DNA of 60,249 nt, from assembly GCA_036557525.1 (NCBI GenBank), contig DATBHH010000054.1:1-60249 (forward strand), written 5' to 3'. The position numbers and the translations under genes were made by a program. Of the stretch, positions 32,001 to 40,650 are shown piece by piece. Numbering within the stretch: the first letter of the stretch is position 1; each line of letters opens with the position of its first letter. This DNA comes from VRUE01 sp036557525 (lineage in GTDB: Bacteria; Actinomycetota; Thermoleophilia; Solirubrobacterales; 70-9). Under the pieces are notes generated by a model, which did not search any database, was not told the DNA's origin, and worked only from the letters and a program-made list of their open reading frames with translations.

Positions 32001-32648
32001 ATGAGACACCTCTTGCCGATGACGCTGCTTGCAGCCGTGCTGGCCCTCAGCCCGGCGGCGGCCCTTTCGAAGAAGGGGCCGGAGAGACACCGGGCGCGGC
32101 GCGTCGGATCGCACATCTCGCTCCACGCCTCGACCCACCAGGTGGTCGGGGACCGGAGCGTCGTCCTCCGCGGCCGGGTAGGACCGCGGGGATCGCACCG
32201 GGTCAGGATCGTCGTCCGCGGACCGCGCGGGACGGTCCTCGGACGGGCGAGCTCACGCCGCGGCGCCTTCGCGCTCCGCTGGCGGCCGCGGCACCTCGGC
32301 ACCTACAGGGTGCGGGCCTACGGTCTCCACGATCGCCGGGTCCGCGGCTCGGCGAGCCCAACCCGTCGGGTCACCGTCTACCGCCACGCCAACGCCTCCT
32401 ACTACGGCCCCGGCCTTTACGGCAATGGGATGGCCTGCGGCGGAACCCTGCTGCCGGGGACGCTCGGCGTCGCCCACAAGACGCTGCCGTGCGGGACGAT
32501 GGTGACCCTGCGCTACCACGGCCGCACCGTCACCGTGCCGGTCGTCGACCGCGGGCCCTACGTGGCCGGTCGCGACTTCGACCTCACGACCGCGACCCGC
32601 AACCGCCTCCACTTCCCGGGGGTCGGGACGGTCCTCTCCAGCCGCTAG
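32001..32648 (+). CDS. RlpA-like double-psi beta-barrel secreted protein
   Basis: The 215-residue protein has a signal peptide (residues 1-21, ending ALS). An Arg-rich beta domain of about 100 residues follows, then a C-terminal RlpA-like barrel: ASYYGPGLYGNGMACGG, HKTLPCGTMVTLRY and VVDRGPYVAGRDFDLT. The barrel has the catalytic Asp region of lytic transglycosylases (DRGPY), so peptidoglycan cleavage is possible. Related secreted barrels in actinobacteria are also expansin- or resuscitation-like. SPOR domain is absent. It lies alone between divergent and convergent neighbours. Confidence 0.8.
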   Translation: MRHLLPMTLLAAVLALSPAAALSKKGPERHRARRVGSHISLHASTHQVVGDRSVVLRGRVGPRGSHRVRIVVRGPRGTVLGRASSRRGAFALRWRPRHLGTYRVRAYGLHDRRVRGSASPTRRVTVYRHANASYYGPGLYGNGMACGGTLLPGTLGVAHKTLPCGTMVTLRYHGRTVTVPVVDRGPYVAGRDFDLTTATRNRLHFPGVGTVLSSR

Positions 32649-32650
32649 GC

Positions 32651-33073
32651 CTAGTCAGCCCACCAGTCGCGCCGACCGTCCACGTCTTGGCGCGGATCGT
32701 CGCCGAGACGGGGCGCGCCGAAGACGAGGATCTCGAGCCCCTCCGGCCCGCCCTCATAGCCTCGCCAGGTGCCGGGTGGGACGCGCACCACGTCCCACTC
32801 CCTGACCTCGACGACCTCGTCGTCGAGCTTCATCCGGCCGCTCCCGCGCACGACCACGTACACCTCCTCCTGCTTCCTGTGCGTGTGGCCGTACGGGAAC
32901 CGATACTCGGGCGGGATTCGCTGATAGCTCAGGCCGCACCGCTCGAGCTCGAGCGCCTCGCTCGCGTGGCGGAACTCGAGGTCCGGCGAGCCGCCGAAGT
33001 TGGATCCGAGATCCTCGAGATCCTCCCTGAGGTTCCTCAGCGTGAACGGCACCGTCGCGATCCTACTGTTCAT
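32651..33073 (-). CDS. Cupin-domain protein
   Basis: The 140-residue protein is a single-domain beta-barrel. The cupin 1 motif is seen in FPYGHTHRKQEEVYVVVRGSG, shown here by its core GHTHRKQEEVYVV, with metal-ligand His-His-Glu spacing. Cupin 2 is weaker (VVRVPPGTWRGYEGG), where the usual His is replaced by Trp or Arg. Such proteins are isomerases, dioxygenases or sugar-binding proteins; no specific role can be given. It ends 2 bases from the convergent rlpA-like stop and lies 24 bases after dinB on the minus strand. Confidence 0.75.
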   Translation of the reverse strand: MNSRIATVPFTLRNLREDLEDLGSNFGGSPDLEFRHASEALELERCGLSYQRIPPEYRFPYGHTHRKQEEVYVVVRGSGRMKLDDEVVEVREWDVVRVPPGTWRGYEGGPEGLEILVFGAPRLGDDPRQDVDGRRDWWAD

Positions 33074-33096
33074 CAGGCCGCCCGTTCCCGCGACCT

Positions 33097-34203
33097 TCAG
33101 CCGGCCGGCCCGAGCCGCAGCTGGCCGGCTTCGCCGGTCTCAGCCGGCTCGCCCCGGAGCTCCTCGTCCGCCTCCTCCTCGGCGAAGCCGGCCATCCGGA
33201 CGCCGAGGAGGCGAACGGGGCGTGGCGGCGCGTAGGCGCGCAGAAGGTCGAGGGCCGTGGGGATGACGACCGCCGGATCGTTCGTCTCGGTCTCGACCGT
33301 GTGGGAGCGGCTGACCGTGGTCCAGTCGTCGAGCCGGACCTTGATCCCGATCGTCCGGCCCTCGAGGCCGCGCGAGCCGAGCCGCCGGCAGAGCTCCTGC
33401 GCCAGCCCGCGGAGGGACTCGGCGAGCCGCTCGGGGTCGTCGATGTCGGTGTCGAACGTCGTCTCGGTCGACTGCGACTTGGTCGCGCGCGAGACGCCGA
33501 TCGGCGTCTCGTCCTCGAACCGGGCCCGGGATCGCAGCCAGCCGCCCATCCGCGGCCCGAACGCCGCTTCGAGGGCGACGAGGTCGTGGGTGCGCAGCGC
33601 CGCCAGGTCGGCGATCCCGATCCGCTCCAGCCTCGCCACCGTCTTCGGGCCGATCCCGGGGACCAACGCCGGCGATTCGGCCGCGAACCGCTCGAGGGCC
33701 TCGCGTCGCGAGAGGACGACGAGGCCCGCCGGCTTGCCGAGCTCGCTCGTGATCTTGGCCAGCAACCGGTTCTCGGAGATCCCGATCGAACAGGTCAGCT
33801 GCGTCCGCTCACGGATCTCCGCCGCGATCCGGCGCATCATCGCCTTCGGCGCAAAGAGGCCGCTGAGGTCGACGTAAGCCTCGTCGAGGCCGACGACCTC
33901 GACGGTCTCCGCATTCGCCCTGAGGATCGCCATCACCTCGCGCGAGGCCTCGCGGTAGGCGGTGAAGTCAGGCGGGATGTAGACGGCGTCGGGCAACCTC
34001 CGGCGGGCCGTCGCCGCCGGCATCGCCGAATGAATCCCGGCCAGCCTCCGCGCCTCGTAGCTGGCGGTCGTGACCACCGCCCGCGGCCCGCTGCCGCAGA
34101 CGATGACCGGCTTTCCCCTCAGCTCGGGGCGGCGCCGCAGCTCGACCGACGCGTAGAACGCGTCCATGTCGAGGTGGGCGATGCAGCGGGGCCAGTCCAT
34201 CAC
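33097..34203 (-). CDS. dinB: DNA polymerase IV (Y-family)
   Basis: The 368-residue translesion polymerase has the metal-binding residues in AHLDMDAFYASVE (Asp12) and EVVGLDEAYVDL (Asp107, Glu108). The steric/palm motif SIGISENRLLAKITSELGKP is present, cited here by its core GISENRLLAKI. A helix-hairpin-helix thumb (LVPGIGPKTVARLERIGI) and little-finger domain follow. The end is acidic, without a clear beta-clamp QLxLF motif except the short QLRLGP near the C-terminus. TACGAT lies 7 bases before the ATG on the minus strand. It is divergent from thrC. Confidence 0.93.
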   Translation of the reverse strand: MMDWPRCIAHLDMDAFYASVELRRRPELRGKPVIVCGSGPRAVVTTASYEARRLAGIHSAMPAATARRRLPDAVYIPPDFTAYREASREVMAILRANAETVEVVGLDEAYVDLSGLFAPKAMMRRIAAEIRERTQLTCSIGISENRLLAKITSELGKPAGLVVLSRREALERFAAESPALVPGIGPKTVARLERIGIADLAALRTHDLVALEAAFGPRMGGWLRSRARFEDETPIGVSRATKSQSTETTFDTDIDDPERLAESLRGLAQELCRRLGSRGLEGRTIGIKVRLDDWTTVSRSHTVETETNDPAVVIPTALDLLRAYAPPRPVRLLGVRMAGFAEEEADEELRGEPAETGEAGQLRLGPAG

Positions 34204-34269
34204 CTCGATCGTAGGAATCGAGCTGGACGATTACCGGATCGCCGGCCGCATCTGCTATACACGGCGGCC

Positions 34270-34360
34270 GATGATCAGACGGCAGCGGAAGAAGCGCCGG
34301 AGGAGATTCGCCCGGGCGGGCGGACTCCCCTCGCGAGCCCGGGAGGACCAGGGGCGATGA
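34270..34360 (+). CDS. Possible basic leader ORF before thrC
   Basis: A 29-codon frame starting ATG at about 34271 encodes MIRRQRKKRRRRFARAGG and further Arg-rich sequence. It ends TGA 34358-34360, overlapping the thrC ATG (ATGA). TATACA at 34255-34260 lies 10 bases before it. It contains no run of Thr or Ile codons, so it is not a classical attenuator peptide; it may act by translational coupling. It could also be chance. Confidence 0.25.
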
Positions 34361-35646
34361 GCCCTGCGGCGGATCAGCGCACACGATGCTGCGCGACCGG
34401 GCTGGTCTGCCGTGACTGCGGGCTCCGGCTTCCGCTTGCAGACAAGACCTTCAGGTGCCTCCAGTGCGGGCAGGGTCTTGACATCGACTACGACTACGAG
34501 CTTGCGGCCACACGACTGGCCGAGATGCCGGTCTCGGAGCGGCCGCTCAACATCTGGCGCTTCGAGGAGCTGCTGCCGATCGTCGACGCCGGTGCCCAGG
34601 CCCGCGTCGGCCGCGACAGCGGGCGCACGCCGCTGATCCACGCCGACCGGCTCGGTGCCGAGCTCGGCCTCCACAAGCTCTACCTCAAGGACGACAGCAC
34701 CGCCCGGCCGAGCCTCTCCTACAAGGACCGCGTCGTCTCGATGGCGATCGCCCGGCTGCTCGAGCTCGGCGACGGGGAGGTCGGCTGCGTCTCGACCGGA
34801 AACGTCGGCACCGCGGTCTCCTCGATGGCGGCGAAGGCAGGCGTCGCCGCCTACGTCTTCTACCCGAGCAACCTCGAGCGCGGCAAGGCGCGCGCCTGCA
34901 GGGCGCTCGGCGCCGCCGTGATCCAGCTCGACGGCAACTACGATCAGGCGAACCGGGCCTGCCGCGAGCTGGCGCTCGAGACCGGCATCCAGTTCGCCAA
35001 CATCACCCTGCGACCGTTCTACGCCGAGGGCGCGAAGACGATGGCCTTCGAGGTGGTCGAGCAGCTCGACTGGGCCTCCCCCGACCACATCGTGATCCCG
35101 GCCGCCGGAGGGACCCTCTCCTCGCGTGTGCACAAGGGACTCAACGAGCTCGAGACCGTCGGCCTCGCCGAGACGTCCGCGACGAAAATCCACATCGCGC
35201 AGGCCGAGGGCTGCGCGCCGATCGCCACCGCGGTCCTCGACGGCAGCGGTGAGATCTCCCCGCAGGTGCCGAAGACCGCCGCTCACTCGATCGCGATCGG
35301 CGCCCCGGGCGACGGTCCCCTCGTCGTTGACGCGGTCATGTCGCGCGGAGGGTCGGCAGCCACCCCCAACGACGCCGAGATCTTCGAGGCGATCGACCTT
35401 CTCGGCGCGACCGAGGGAATCCTCACCGAGCCGGCCGGGGGAGCGACGGTCGCTTCGACGATGAAGCTGGCTGCCGAGGGCAAGCTTGGCCGCGACGACA
35501 CCGTCGTCGCCGTGATCAGCGGCAACGGGTACAAGACGCTAGACGAGCACCCCGACAAGCCGTGGCCCGAGATGGTCGCCTGCGAGGTCGAGGCGATGGA
35601 GCGCACCCTCGCCGACTTCCGGCGGGCCGGCGCCACGATCGGTTGA
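34357..35646 (+). CDS. thrC: Threonine synthase
   Basis: ThrC converts O-phosphohomoserine to threonine with PLP. The 429-residue protein begins with a zinc-ribbon-like pair (CRDCG and CLQCG, Cys18-Cys37). It continues with SGRTPLIHADRLG, the PLP lysine Lys123 in PSLSYKDRVVS, CVSTGNVGTAVSSMAAKAG and the phosphate loop PAAGGTLSS. This is the class II-like archaeal/actinobacterial form. ATG 34357 was chosen for its overlap with a leader ORF and because upstream codons read antisense to dinB. The stop overlaps the lipoprotein TTG start. Confidence 0.92.
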   Translation: MSPAADQRTRCCATGLVCRDCGLRLPLADKTFRCLQCGQGLDIDYDYELAATRLAEMPVSERPLNIWRFEELLPIVDAGAQARVGRDSGRTPLIHADRLGAELGLHKLYLKDDSTARPSLSYKDRVVSMAIARLLELGDGEVGCVSTGNVGTAVSSMAAKAGVAAYVFYPSNLERGKARACRALGAAVIQLDGNYDQANRACRELALETGIQFANITLRPFYAEGAKTMAFEVVEQLDWASPDHIVIPAAGGTLSSRVHKGLNELETVGLAETSATKIHIAQAEGCAPIATAVLDGSGEISPQVPKTAAHSIAIGAPGDGPLVVDAVMSRGGSAATPNDAEIFEAIDLLGATEGILTEPAGGATVASTMKLAAEGKLGRDDTVVAVISGNGYKTLDEHPDKPWPEMVACEVEAMERTLADFRRAGATIG

Positions 35647-36080
35647 TTGCCGGCAGCGCCCCGATTCGCGGGGCGGCGGCCGCGGTGCTCGTCGTCGGCC
35701 TGCTGCTCACCGGCTGCGGCGGCAAGAGCGCGACCGAACGGCACCAGGGCGAAGTTCAGGTGGAAAATGCGGCCCGCGAAGCGCATCTGAAAGCCCTGAT
35801 GAAGGTGAAACTCGCCGAAAGCGAGCGCCGCGAAGAACACCCCGGCGAAACGCTCGCGCCGGCGAAGTACACAGGCGTCCTCGCCCAGCGCTACGAAGTC
35901 GACCGCGAAGTCTGCTCGGCCCTGCAGCCCTCGGAACTGGCGGCGAACCTCAAGATCGACGAAGGCTCAAGCTCCGAAGAGATCGCAAAGGCCTATGCGA
36001 AGTCGTATCCCGGTAGGTACCGTCAGCCTTCCTACGAAGGCTGCCTGGCGGGACTCGAATCTAGCGCAGCTTCACCCTGA
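35643..36080 (+). CDS. Putative lipoprotein
   Basis: From TTG 35643 (TTGA overlap with thrC) the 145-residue protein begins MIAGSAPIRGAAAAVLVVGL and has a lipobox LLTGC near residue 25, so it should be lipidated and cleaved by LspA. The mature part is charged and helical (ENAAREAHLKALMKVKLAES), then has a Cys pair spaced about 60 residues apart (CSALQP and EGCLAG). Function is not recognised. Glu codons are almost all GAA, unlike thrC next door. The stop overlaps the convergent IPT-PASTA gene by 20 bases. Confidence 0.7.
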   Translation: MIAGSAPIRGAAAAVLVVGLLLTGCGGKSATERHQGEVQVENAAREAHLKALMKVKLAESERREEHPGETLAPAKYTGVLAQRYEVDREVCSALQPSELAANLKIDEGSSSEEIAKAYAKSYPGRYRQPSYEGCLAGLESSAASP

Positions 36081-37098
36081 CCTTCGAGCCGGGGGCGAGG
36101 AGCTTGCCCGCCTTCGGACTCTGCTTCGAGACCTTCCCGGTCTTCCTGTCGGCGTCACCGAGGAGCTTGACCCCGCCGAGCCTGCAGTGCGCCTTCTTCA
36201 GCCTCCTCTTCGCCTTGGCGAGCTTCTTGCCGGCGAGCTTCGGCACCTTGCAGGCTTCATATGTGAATTGTTCGGCCGCGGTCGCGGTCCCCGCGGGCGT
36301 CGTCACCGAGACCGGAATCGCACCCGCCTTCTTCGCTGCCGGCGTTGCCGCGGTGATCTGGGATTCGGAGACGACGGCGATGCTGGTCGCGGGGGCGGCG
36401 CCGAATGTGACCGCGGTCGCCCTACTCAGGTCGGTGCCGGAGATCGTGACCTGGGCCCCACCTTTTATCGAGCCCGATTTGCTGCTCAGCGCAGTCACGG
36501 TGGGTGCTGGGAGGACCTGGGCGTTGAAGCCGAGCGCGATCGGATTGAACCCCGGTTCCAGCGTGGTCGGGACGCCTTCCGTGATCGCCGTTTCCGAGAA
36601 CTCGTATTCGGCGCCCGGATCCATCAACAGTCCGATTTCGTCGCTGCCACGGCTGTTGTCCAGCGCGATCGTCTGACCGGCCTTGATCGGCAGCGACGTC
36701 GGGAAGGTCTGGATCCCGCGGCTCGCCGGGGCGGCGGGCGCACTGGTGCCGACGGCCGTAACCGAGGTGCCCCCATTGGGCTGCACGATCCGCAGCTTGA
36801 ACGGCCCCCCGGCAGCCTGGACGACGCTCCAGCCGACCACCGTGCCGCTGATCGGGGAGGCGACGGTTCCCAGGCCCGGTGAGAGCTTTGCGTTGAGCAC
36901 GGTCGCAGGGGGGTCGTCCGGTTCACCGTAGTTTTCCGGGCTGAAGCCACCCGTCAGCTGTGGCCCGACCGTGACCACCGCCGCGGTTGCGATCGGCGCC
37001 GGGCCGGCCGCGAGGCCGATCACCAGGACCGCAATCACAATCGCGATCCAGGGTCTCCCGGTTGGCCCTTCCGCATCGCCCTCGACGACTGCTCTCAC
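36061..37098 (-). CDS. Secreted IPT/TIG and PASTA-like domain protein
   Basis: The 345-residue protein starts at GTG 37098, preceded by GGGGAGG. It has a signal segment (WIAIVIAVLVIGLAAGPAPIATA region), then a beta-rich domain of about 160 residues. An IPT/TIG domain follows (PTVTALSSKSGSIKGGAQVTISGTDL). The C-terminal PASTA-like domain is very basic (CKVPKLAGKKLAKAKRRL, then SKQSPKAGKLL and GSKVRVKL). PASTA domains bind peptidoglycan fragments in Ser/Thr kinases and PBPs; here no kinase is attached. It probably associates with the wall. Confidence 0.72.
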   Translation of the reverse strand: MRAVVEGDAEGPTGRPWIAIVIAVLVIGLAAGPAPIATAAVVTVGPQLTGGFSPENYGEPDDPPATVLNAKLSPGLGTVASPISGTVVGWSVVQAAGGPFKLRIVQPNGGTSVTAVGTSAPAAPASRGIQTFPTSLPIKAGQTIALDNSRGSDEIGLLMDPGAEYEFSETAITEGVPTTLEPGFNPIALGFNAQVLPAPTVTALSSKSGSIKGGAQVTISGTDLSRATAVTFGAAPATSIAVVSESQITAATPAAKKAGAIPVSVTTPAGTATAAEQFTYEACKVPKLAGKKLAKAKRRLKKAHCRLGGVKLLGDADRKTGKVSKQSPKAGKLLAPGSKVRVKLR

Positions 37099-37211
37099 GA
37101 AACCTCCCCGATCGTTTTTCCCCGAAGGGACCTTCCTGGTGCCGCGCATTCTACGAAGGCCGTCTGGCAGGGGTCGCATGGCGGCGGGAGCGAGCTTAAT
37201 ATGGGTCGGCT

Positions 37212-40200
37212 ATGGACTGCGCCTCATGCGGGTACGCGAACGCGCCGGACGCGCGGTTCTGCGGGAATTGCGGTCAACAGCTCGAGGTCGCCGTCGATTG
37301 CCCGTCCTGCGGCGCATCGAATCCGGCCGGGCAGCGATTCTGCAACGCGTGCGGCTCCCAGCTGGCGCCCTCCCCGGAGGAGTCGATCGCGCCGGTGGAG
37401 GGGTCATCCAGCGAGCGCAGCGCAACCCCTCCCGATCACCTGGCCACCAAGATCCGTGCCGGCGCGGCGGCGATGGAGGGCGAGCGCAAGCAGGTGACGG
37501 TCCTCTTCGCCGACGTGATGGGCTCGATGGAGCTCGCCGAGCGCTGCGACCCGGAGGAGTGGCGTCAGATCATGGACCGCTTCTTCGGCATCCTCTGCGG
37601 CGGCGTCCACCTCTTCGAGGGCACGGTCGACAAGTTCACCGGCGACGGGATCATGGCCCTGTTCGGAGCGCCCGTCGCCCATGAGGACCACGCCCAGCGC
37701 GCCTGCTTCGCAGCGCTGCGCCTGGTCGACGACCTCGCCGAGTTCACCGCGGAGCTGCGGCGCACGAGAAGCCTCAACTTCCTCGTTCGGATGGGCCTCA
37801 ACTCAGGCGAGGTGGTCGTCGGCGGGATCGGCGACGACCTCGGGATGGAGTACACGGCGGTGGGCCACACGGTCGGCCTCGCCCAGCGGATGGAGCAGCT
37901 CGCCGAGCCCGGCAAGGCCTACCTGACCGAGCAAACCGGCGCCCTCGTCCAGGGATACCTGGCGCTCGCCGACCTCGGAGAGTTCGAGGTCAAGGGTTCG
38001 AGCAGGCCGCTGCGCGTCCACGAGCTGACCGGGGTCGGATCGGCCCGCGGCCGCCTCGACATCTCCCAGGCGCGGGGCTTTTCCCGCTTCGTCGGGAGGG
38101 TCGATGAGATGCAGGTTCTGGAAAAGGCGTTCGAGCAGGCGCGGGCCGGGGAAGCGCAGGTGATCGGAATCGTCGGCGAACCGGGGGTCGGGAAGAGCCG
38201 CCTCGGCCACGAGTTCGTCCAGCGATGGCGCGCGAAGGGCGTGCCCGTCTACCACACCAGCGGTCTCGCCCACACCCAATCGGTGCCGTTGATGCCGGTG
38301 ATGCACCTGATGCGCAGCTACTTCGACATAACCGACCAGGACTCCGACAAGCGGGCCCGCGAGCGGATCGCAGGCAAGCTCCTGCTGCTCGACGAGACCC
38401 TCGTCGAGGACCTGCCGCTGCTCTTCGAGTTCCTCGCGGTCCCGGACCCCGACCGCCCGCCGCCCCGGATGGATCCCGACTCGCGCCGGCGCCAGCTGCT
38501 CGCGGTGGTCAAACGCCTGATCCGCGCCCAGAGCGCCGATGAGCCGGGTATCAACCTCTATGAGGACCTGCACTGGATCGACCCGGCCAGCGAGGCGTTC
38601 CTGGCAAACCACATCGATGCCGTCCAGGGAACCCAGAGCCTGACGATCGTCAACTTCCGCCCCGAGTACAGGGCGGACTGGATGTCGAAGCCCTATTACA
38701 GCCAGATCGCCCTGGTCCCGCTCGGCCCGGAGGCGATTCGCGAAATGCTCGACGACCTGCTCGGGCCCGACCCGTCGCTCCACGAGCTCCCCGGGATGCT
38801 CGAGGAAAGAACCGGCGGCAACCCGTTCTTCCTCGAAGAGGTGGTTCTCGCGCTCGCCGAGGCGGGCAACCTCGAGGGCGAGCGCGGCGCCTACCGGCTC
38901 GCCAGGCCGGTCGGGGACGCCGGCGTCCCGGCCAGCGTCCAGGTGATCCTTTCGGCCCGCATGGACCGGCTCGACGGGCGCGACAAGGCCGTGCTCCAGT
39001 CGGCCTCGGTGATCGGCAAGGATTTCGCCCAGTCCGTCCTCGCCAAGGTCACCGGCCTCCCCGAGGCGCAGCTCGAAGACTCCCTCCGCGAGCTGGTCGC
39101 CGCCGGATTCGTCTACGAGCAGGAGATCTATCCCGAGTCCGTCTACACCTTCAAGCACCCGCTGACGCAGGAGGTCGCCTACGGCTCCCAGCTCGGCGCT
39201 CGCCGGGGCGCCGATCACGCCGCGGTCGCCCGCGCCGTCGCCGAGCAGAATCCCGACCGGCTGGACGAGCGAGCTCCGCTTCTGGCCGAGCACTGGGAGG
39301 CCGCCGAGGAGCCGCTCGAGGCGGCCCGCTGGCATGCCAGGGCCGGCTACTGGATCGGTACCAGGGACCCGAAGGAGGCGGCGCGCCACTGGCGCAAGGT
39401 CCTCGAGCTGACCGACAGTCTGCCGGAAACCGAGGAGACGAGGGGATACGGCCTGGCGGCTCGCTTCTTCCTGCTTCAGTTCGGCTGGCGCCTCGGCGCC
39501 AGCCACGAGGAGGCGGAGCAGCTCTTCACCGAAGCCGAGCACATCGCCCTCAGGGCCGGCGACGTCAAACTGCGCGCCCTCCTGCTCGGGGTCTACGCGG
39601 CGCAGCGAGGCATCAACGACGGGGACGCACCCGCGATGTCGGAACTGGGATCCCAGGCGATCGCGATAGCCGAGGAGTCCGAGGACGCGGACCTCTACCT
39701 CGCCGTCGCCGGCGTCTCCTACGGATTCTTCCTCGCGGGCGAGCACCGACGCGCGCTCGGGACGGTCGAACGGGCGATGGAGCTGGTCGGAGATGACCCG
39801 GACGCCGGCAGCGTCCTCCACACCGTCCAGTGCCCCTACGGGTGGTGCGTCATCTTCAAGGGCGGCTTCCTGGCCGCGATGGGTGAGCTCGACAGGGGAA
39901 GGGATCTGCTCGATCGCGGCATCGAGCTCTGCCGGGAAAAGGAAGACATCGAGACGGCGGGGTGGGGCCACATGTGGCAGTTCTGGCGCGCCTACCATGC
40001 CGGAGAACCGGAGCTTGCCCTGAGCGGCGCCCAGCAGGCGCTGGAGATCGGCGAGAGACTGGGAGACACCTTCTCCCGCACCTGGTCCTGGGCCTTCCTC
40101 GGGGGCGCCAACATGATGGCCGAGCGCTGGGACGCGGCGATCGAGGCACTCGACAAGTCACTCGATCTGGCCGAGATCAACCGGATGCCCATGGAGACAA

Positions 40201-40622
40201 CCGGGTGGGTGTCGTTCTGGCTCGGCCAGGCGCACGCTGGCCGCGGTGACAGCGGCCGGGGCATCGACCTGATCCGCCGGGCCGTCGACGACACGAAGGG
40301 CTCCGAGCAGCCGTTCGCCGAGGCACACGGCCGGGTGATCCTGGCACGCTCTCTGATCACGGCAGCCGGCCCGTCCGCGGAGGAGGCCGAAAGAGAACTG
40401 GCGGCCGCGGAGTACCTGATGCGCGAGGGGGACTTCACCCTCGTCAGGCCGCTGATCCTCGTCGAGCGCGCGCGGCTCGCCGAGCTGCGAGAGGACGGCG
40501 CTGAGCGCCAGGCACTGCTGCGCGAGGCGCATGGCCTGTTCGTGGGGGAGGGGGCGCACGGTCACGCCAAACGCCTTGCCGGCGAGGTCGTTCCCGAAGC
40601 GAGCCACGGCGGGGGTGGATAA
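37212..40622 (+). CDS. Double zinc-ribbon / class III adenylate cyclase / AAA-ATPase / TPR protein
   Basis: The 1136-residue protein has two zinc ribbons (Cys3/6/17/20 and Cys30/33/44/47) and a short linker. A class III nucleotide cyclase domain (residues about 90-270) follows, with a metal Asp in VTVLFADVMGSMEL and the FTGDGIMALFGAP turn. An ATPase domain has Walker A GEPGVGKSRLG near residue 321-331 and a Walker B-like LYEDLHWID. About 450 residues of TPR-like helices end the protein. Such proteins are LuxR/LAL-like signal ATPases fused to cyclases, common in Actinobacteria. TAATAT lies 9 bases before the ATG. Whether it makes cAMP is unproven. Confidence 0.85.
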   Translation: MDCASCGYANAPDARFCGNCGQQLEVAVDCPSCGASNPAGQRFCNACGSQLAPSPEESIAPVEGSSSERSATPPDHLATKIRAGAAAMEGERKQVTVLFADVMGSMELAERCDPEEWRQIMDRFFGILCGGVHLFEGTVDKFTGDGIMALFGAPVAHEDHAQRACFAALRLVDDLAEFTAELRRTRSLNFLVRMGLNSGEVVVGGIGDDLGMEYTAVGHTVGLAQRMEQLAEPGKAYLTEQTGALVQGYLALADLGEFEVKGSSRPLRVHELTGVGSARGRLDISQARGFSRFVGRVDEMQVLEKAFEQARAGEAQVIGIVGEPGVGKSRLGHEFVQRWRAKGVPVYHTSGLAHTQSVPLMPVMHLMRSYFDITDQDSDKRARERIAGKLLLLDETLVEDLPLLFEFLAVPDPDRPPPRMDPDSRRRQLLAVVKRLIRAQSADEPGINLYEDLHWIDPASEAFLANHIDAVQGTQSLTIVNFRPEYRADWMSKPYYSQIALVPLGPEAIREMLDDLLGPDPSLHELPGMLEERTGGNPFFLEEVVLALAEAGNLEGERGAYRLARPVGDAGVPASVQVILSARMDRLDGRDKAVLQSASVIGKDFAQSVLAKVTGLPEAQLEDSLRELVAAGFVYEQEIYPESVYTFKHPLTQEVAYGSQLGARRGADHAAVARAVAEQNPDRLDERAPLLAEHWEAAEEPLEAARWHARAGYWIGTRDPKEAARHWRKVLELTDSLPETEETRGYGLAARFFLLQFGWRLGASHEEAEQLFTEAEHIALRAGDVKLRALLLGVYAAQRGINDGDAPAMSELGSQAIAIAEESEDADLYLAVAGVSYGFFLAGEHRRALGTVERAMELVGDDPDAGSVLHTVQCPYGWCVIFKGGFLAAMGELDRGRDLLDRGIELCREKEDIETAGWGHMWQFWRAYHAGEPELALSGAQQALEIGERLGDTFSRTWSWAFLGGANMMAERWDAAIEALDKSLDLAEINRMPMETTGWVSFWLGQAHAGRGDSGRGIDLIRRAVDDTKGSEQPFAEAHGRVILARSLITAAGPSAEEAERELAAAEYLMREGDFTLVRPLILVERARLAELREDGAERQALLREAHGLFVGEGAHGHAKRLAGEVVPEASHGGGG
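37397..37432 (+). repeat. Palindrome in the zinc-ribbon to cyclase linker
   Basis: GGAGGGGT (37397-37404) and ACCCCTCC (37425-37432) form a perfect 8-bp inverted repeat around CATCCAGCGAGCGCAGCGCA. It lies in the poorly conserved linker of the protein, as does a related palindrome in the rpsB tail. Confidence 0.5.
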
Positions 40623-40638
40623 GGAAACGATTCGTCCC

Positions 40639-40644
40639 TAGACT
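40639..40644 (+). promoter_or_regulatory. Possible leaderless -10 element before the Calx-beta/LTD gene
   Basis: TAGACT lies 6 bases before the GTG start at 40651, with no Shine-Dalgarno sequence, matching the spacing seen before hisF, ispG and proS. Confidence 0.4.
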
Positions 40645-40650
40645 GGCGAT

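Noticed and set aside
34204..34356. Threonine- or T-box-type riboswitch before thrC
   Set aside because: I found no T-box sequence, no specifier-like stem and no terminator/antiterminator pair; only a short basic ORF.
37803..39998. 731-residue minus-strand frame opposite the cyclase-ATPase gene
   Set aside because: The plus-strand frame encodes recognised domains throughout; the minus frame is a compositional shadow.
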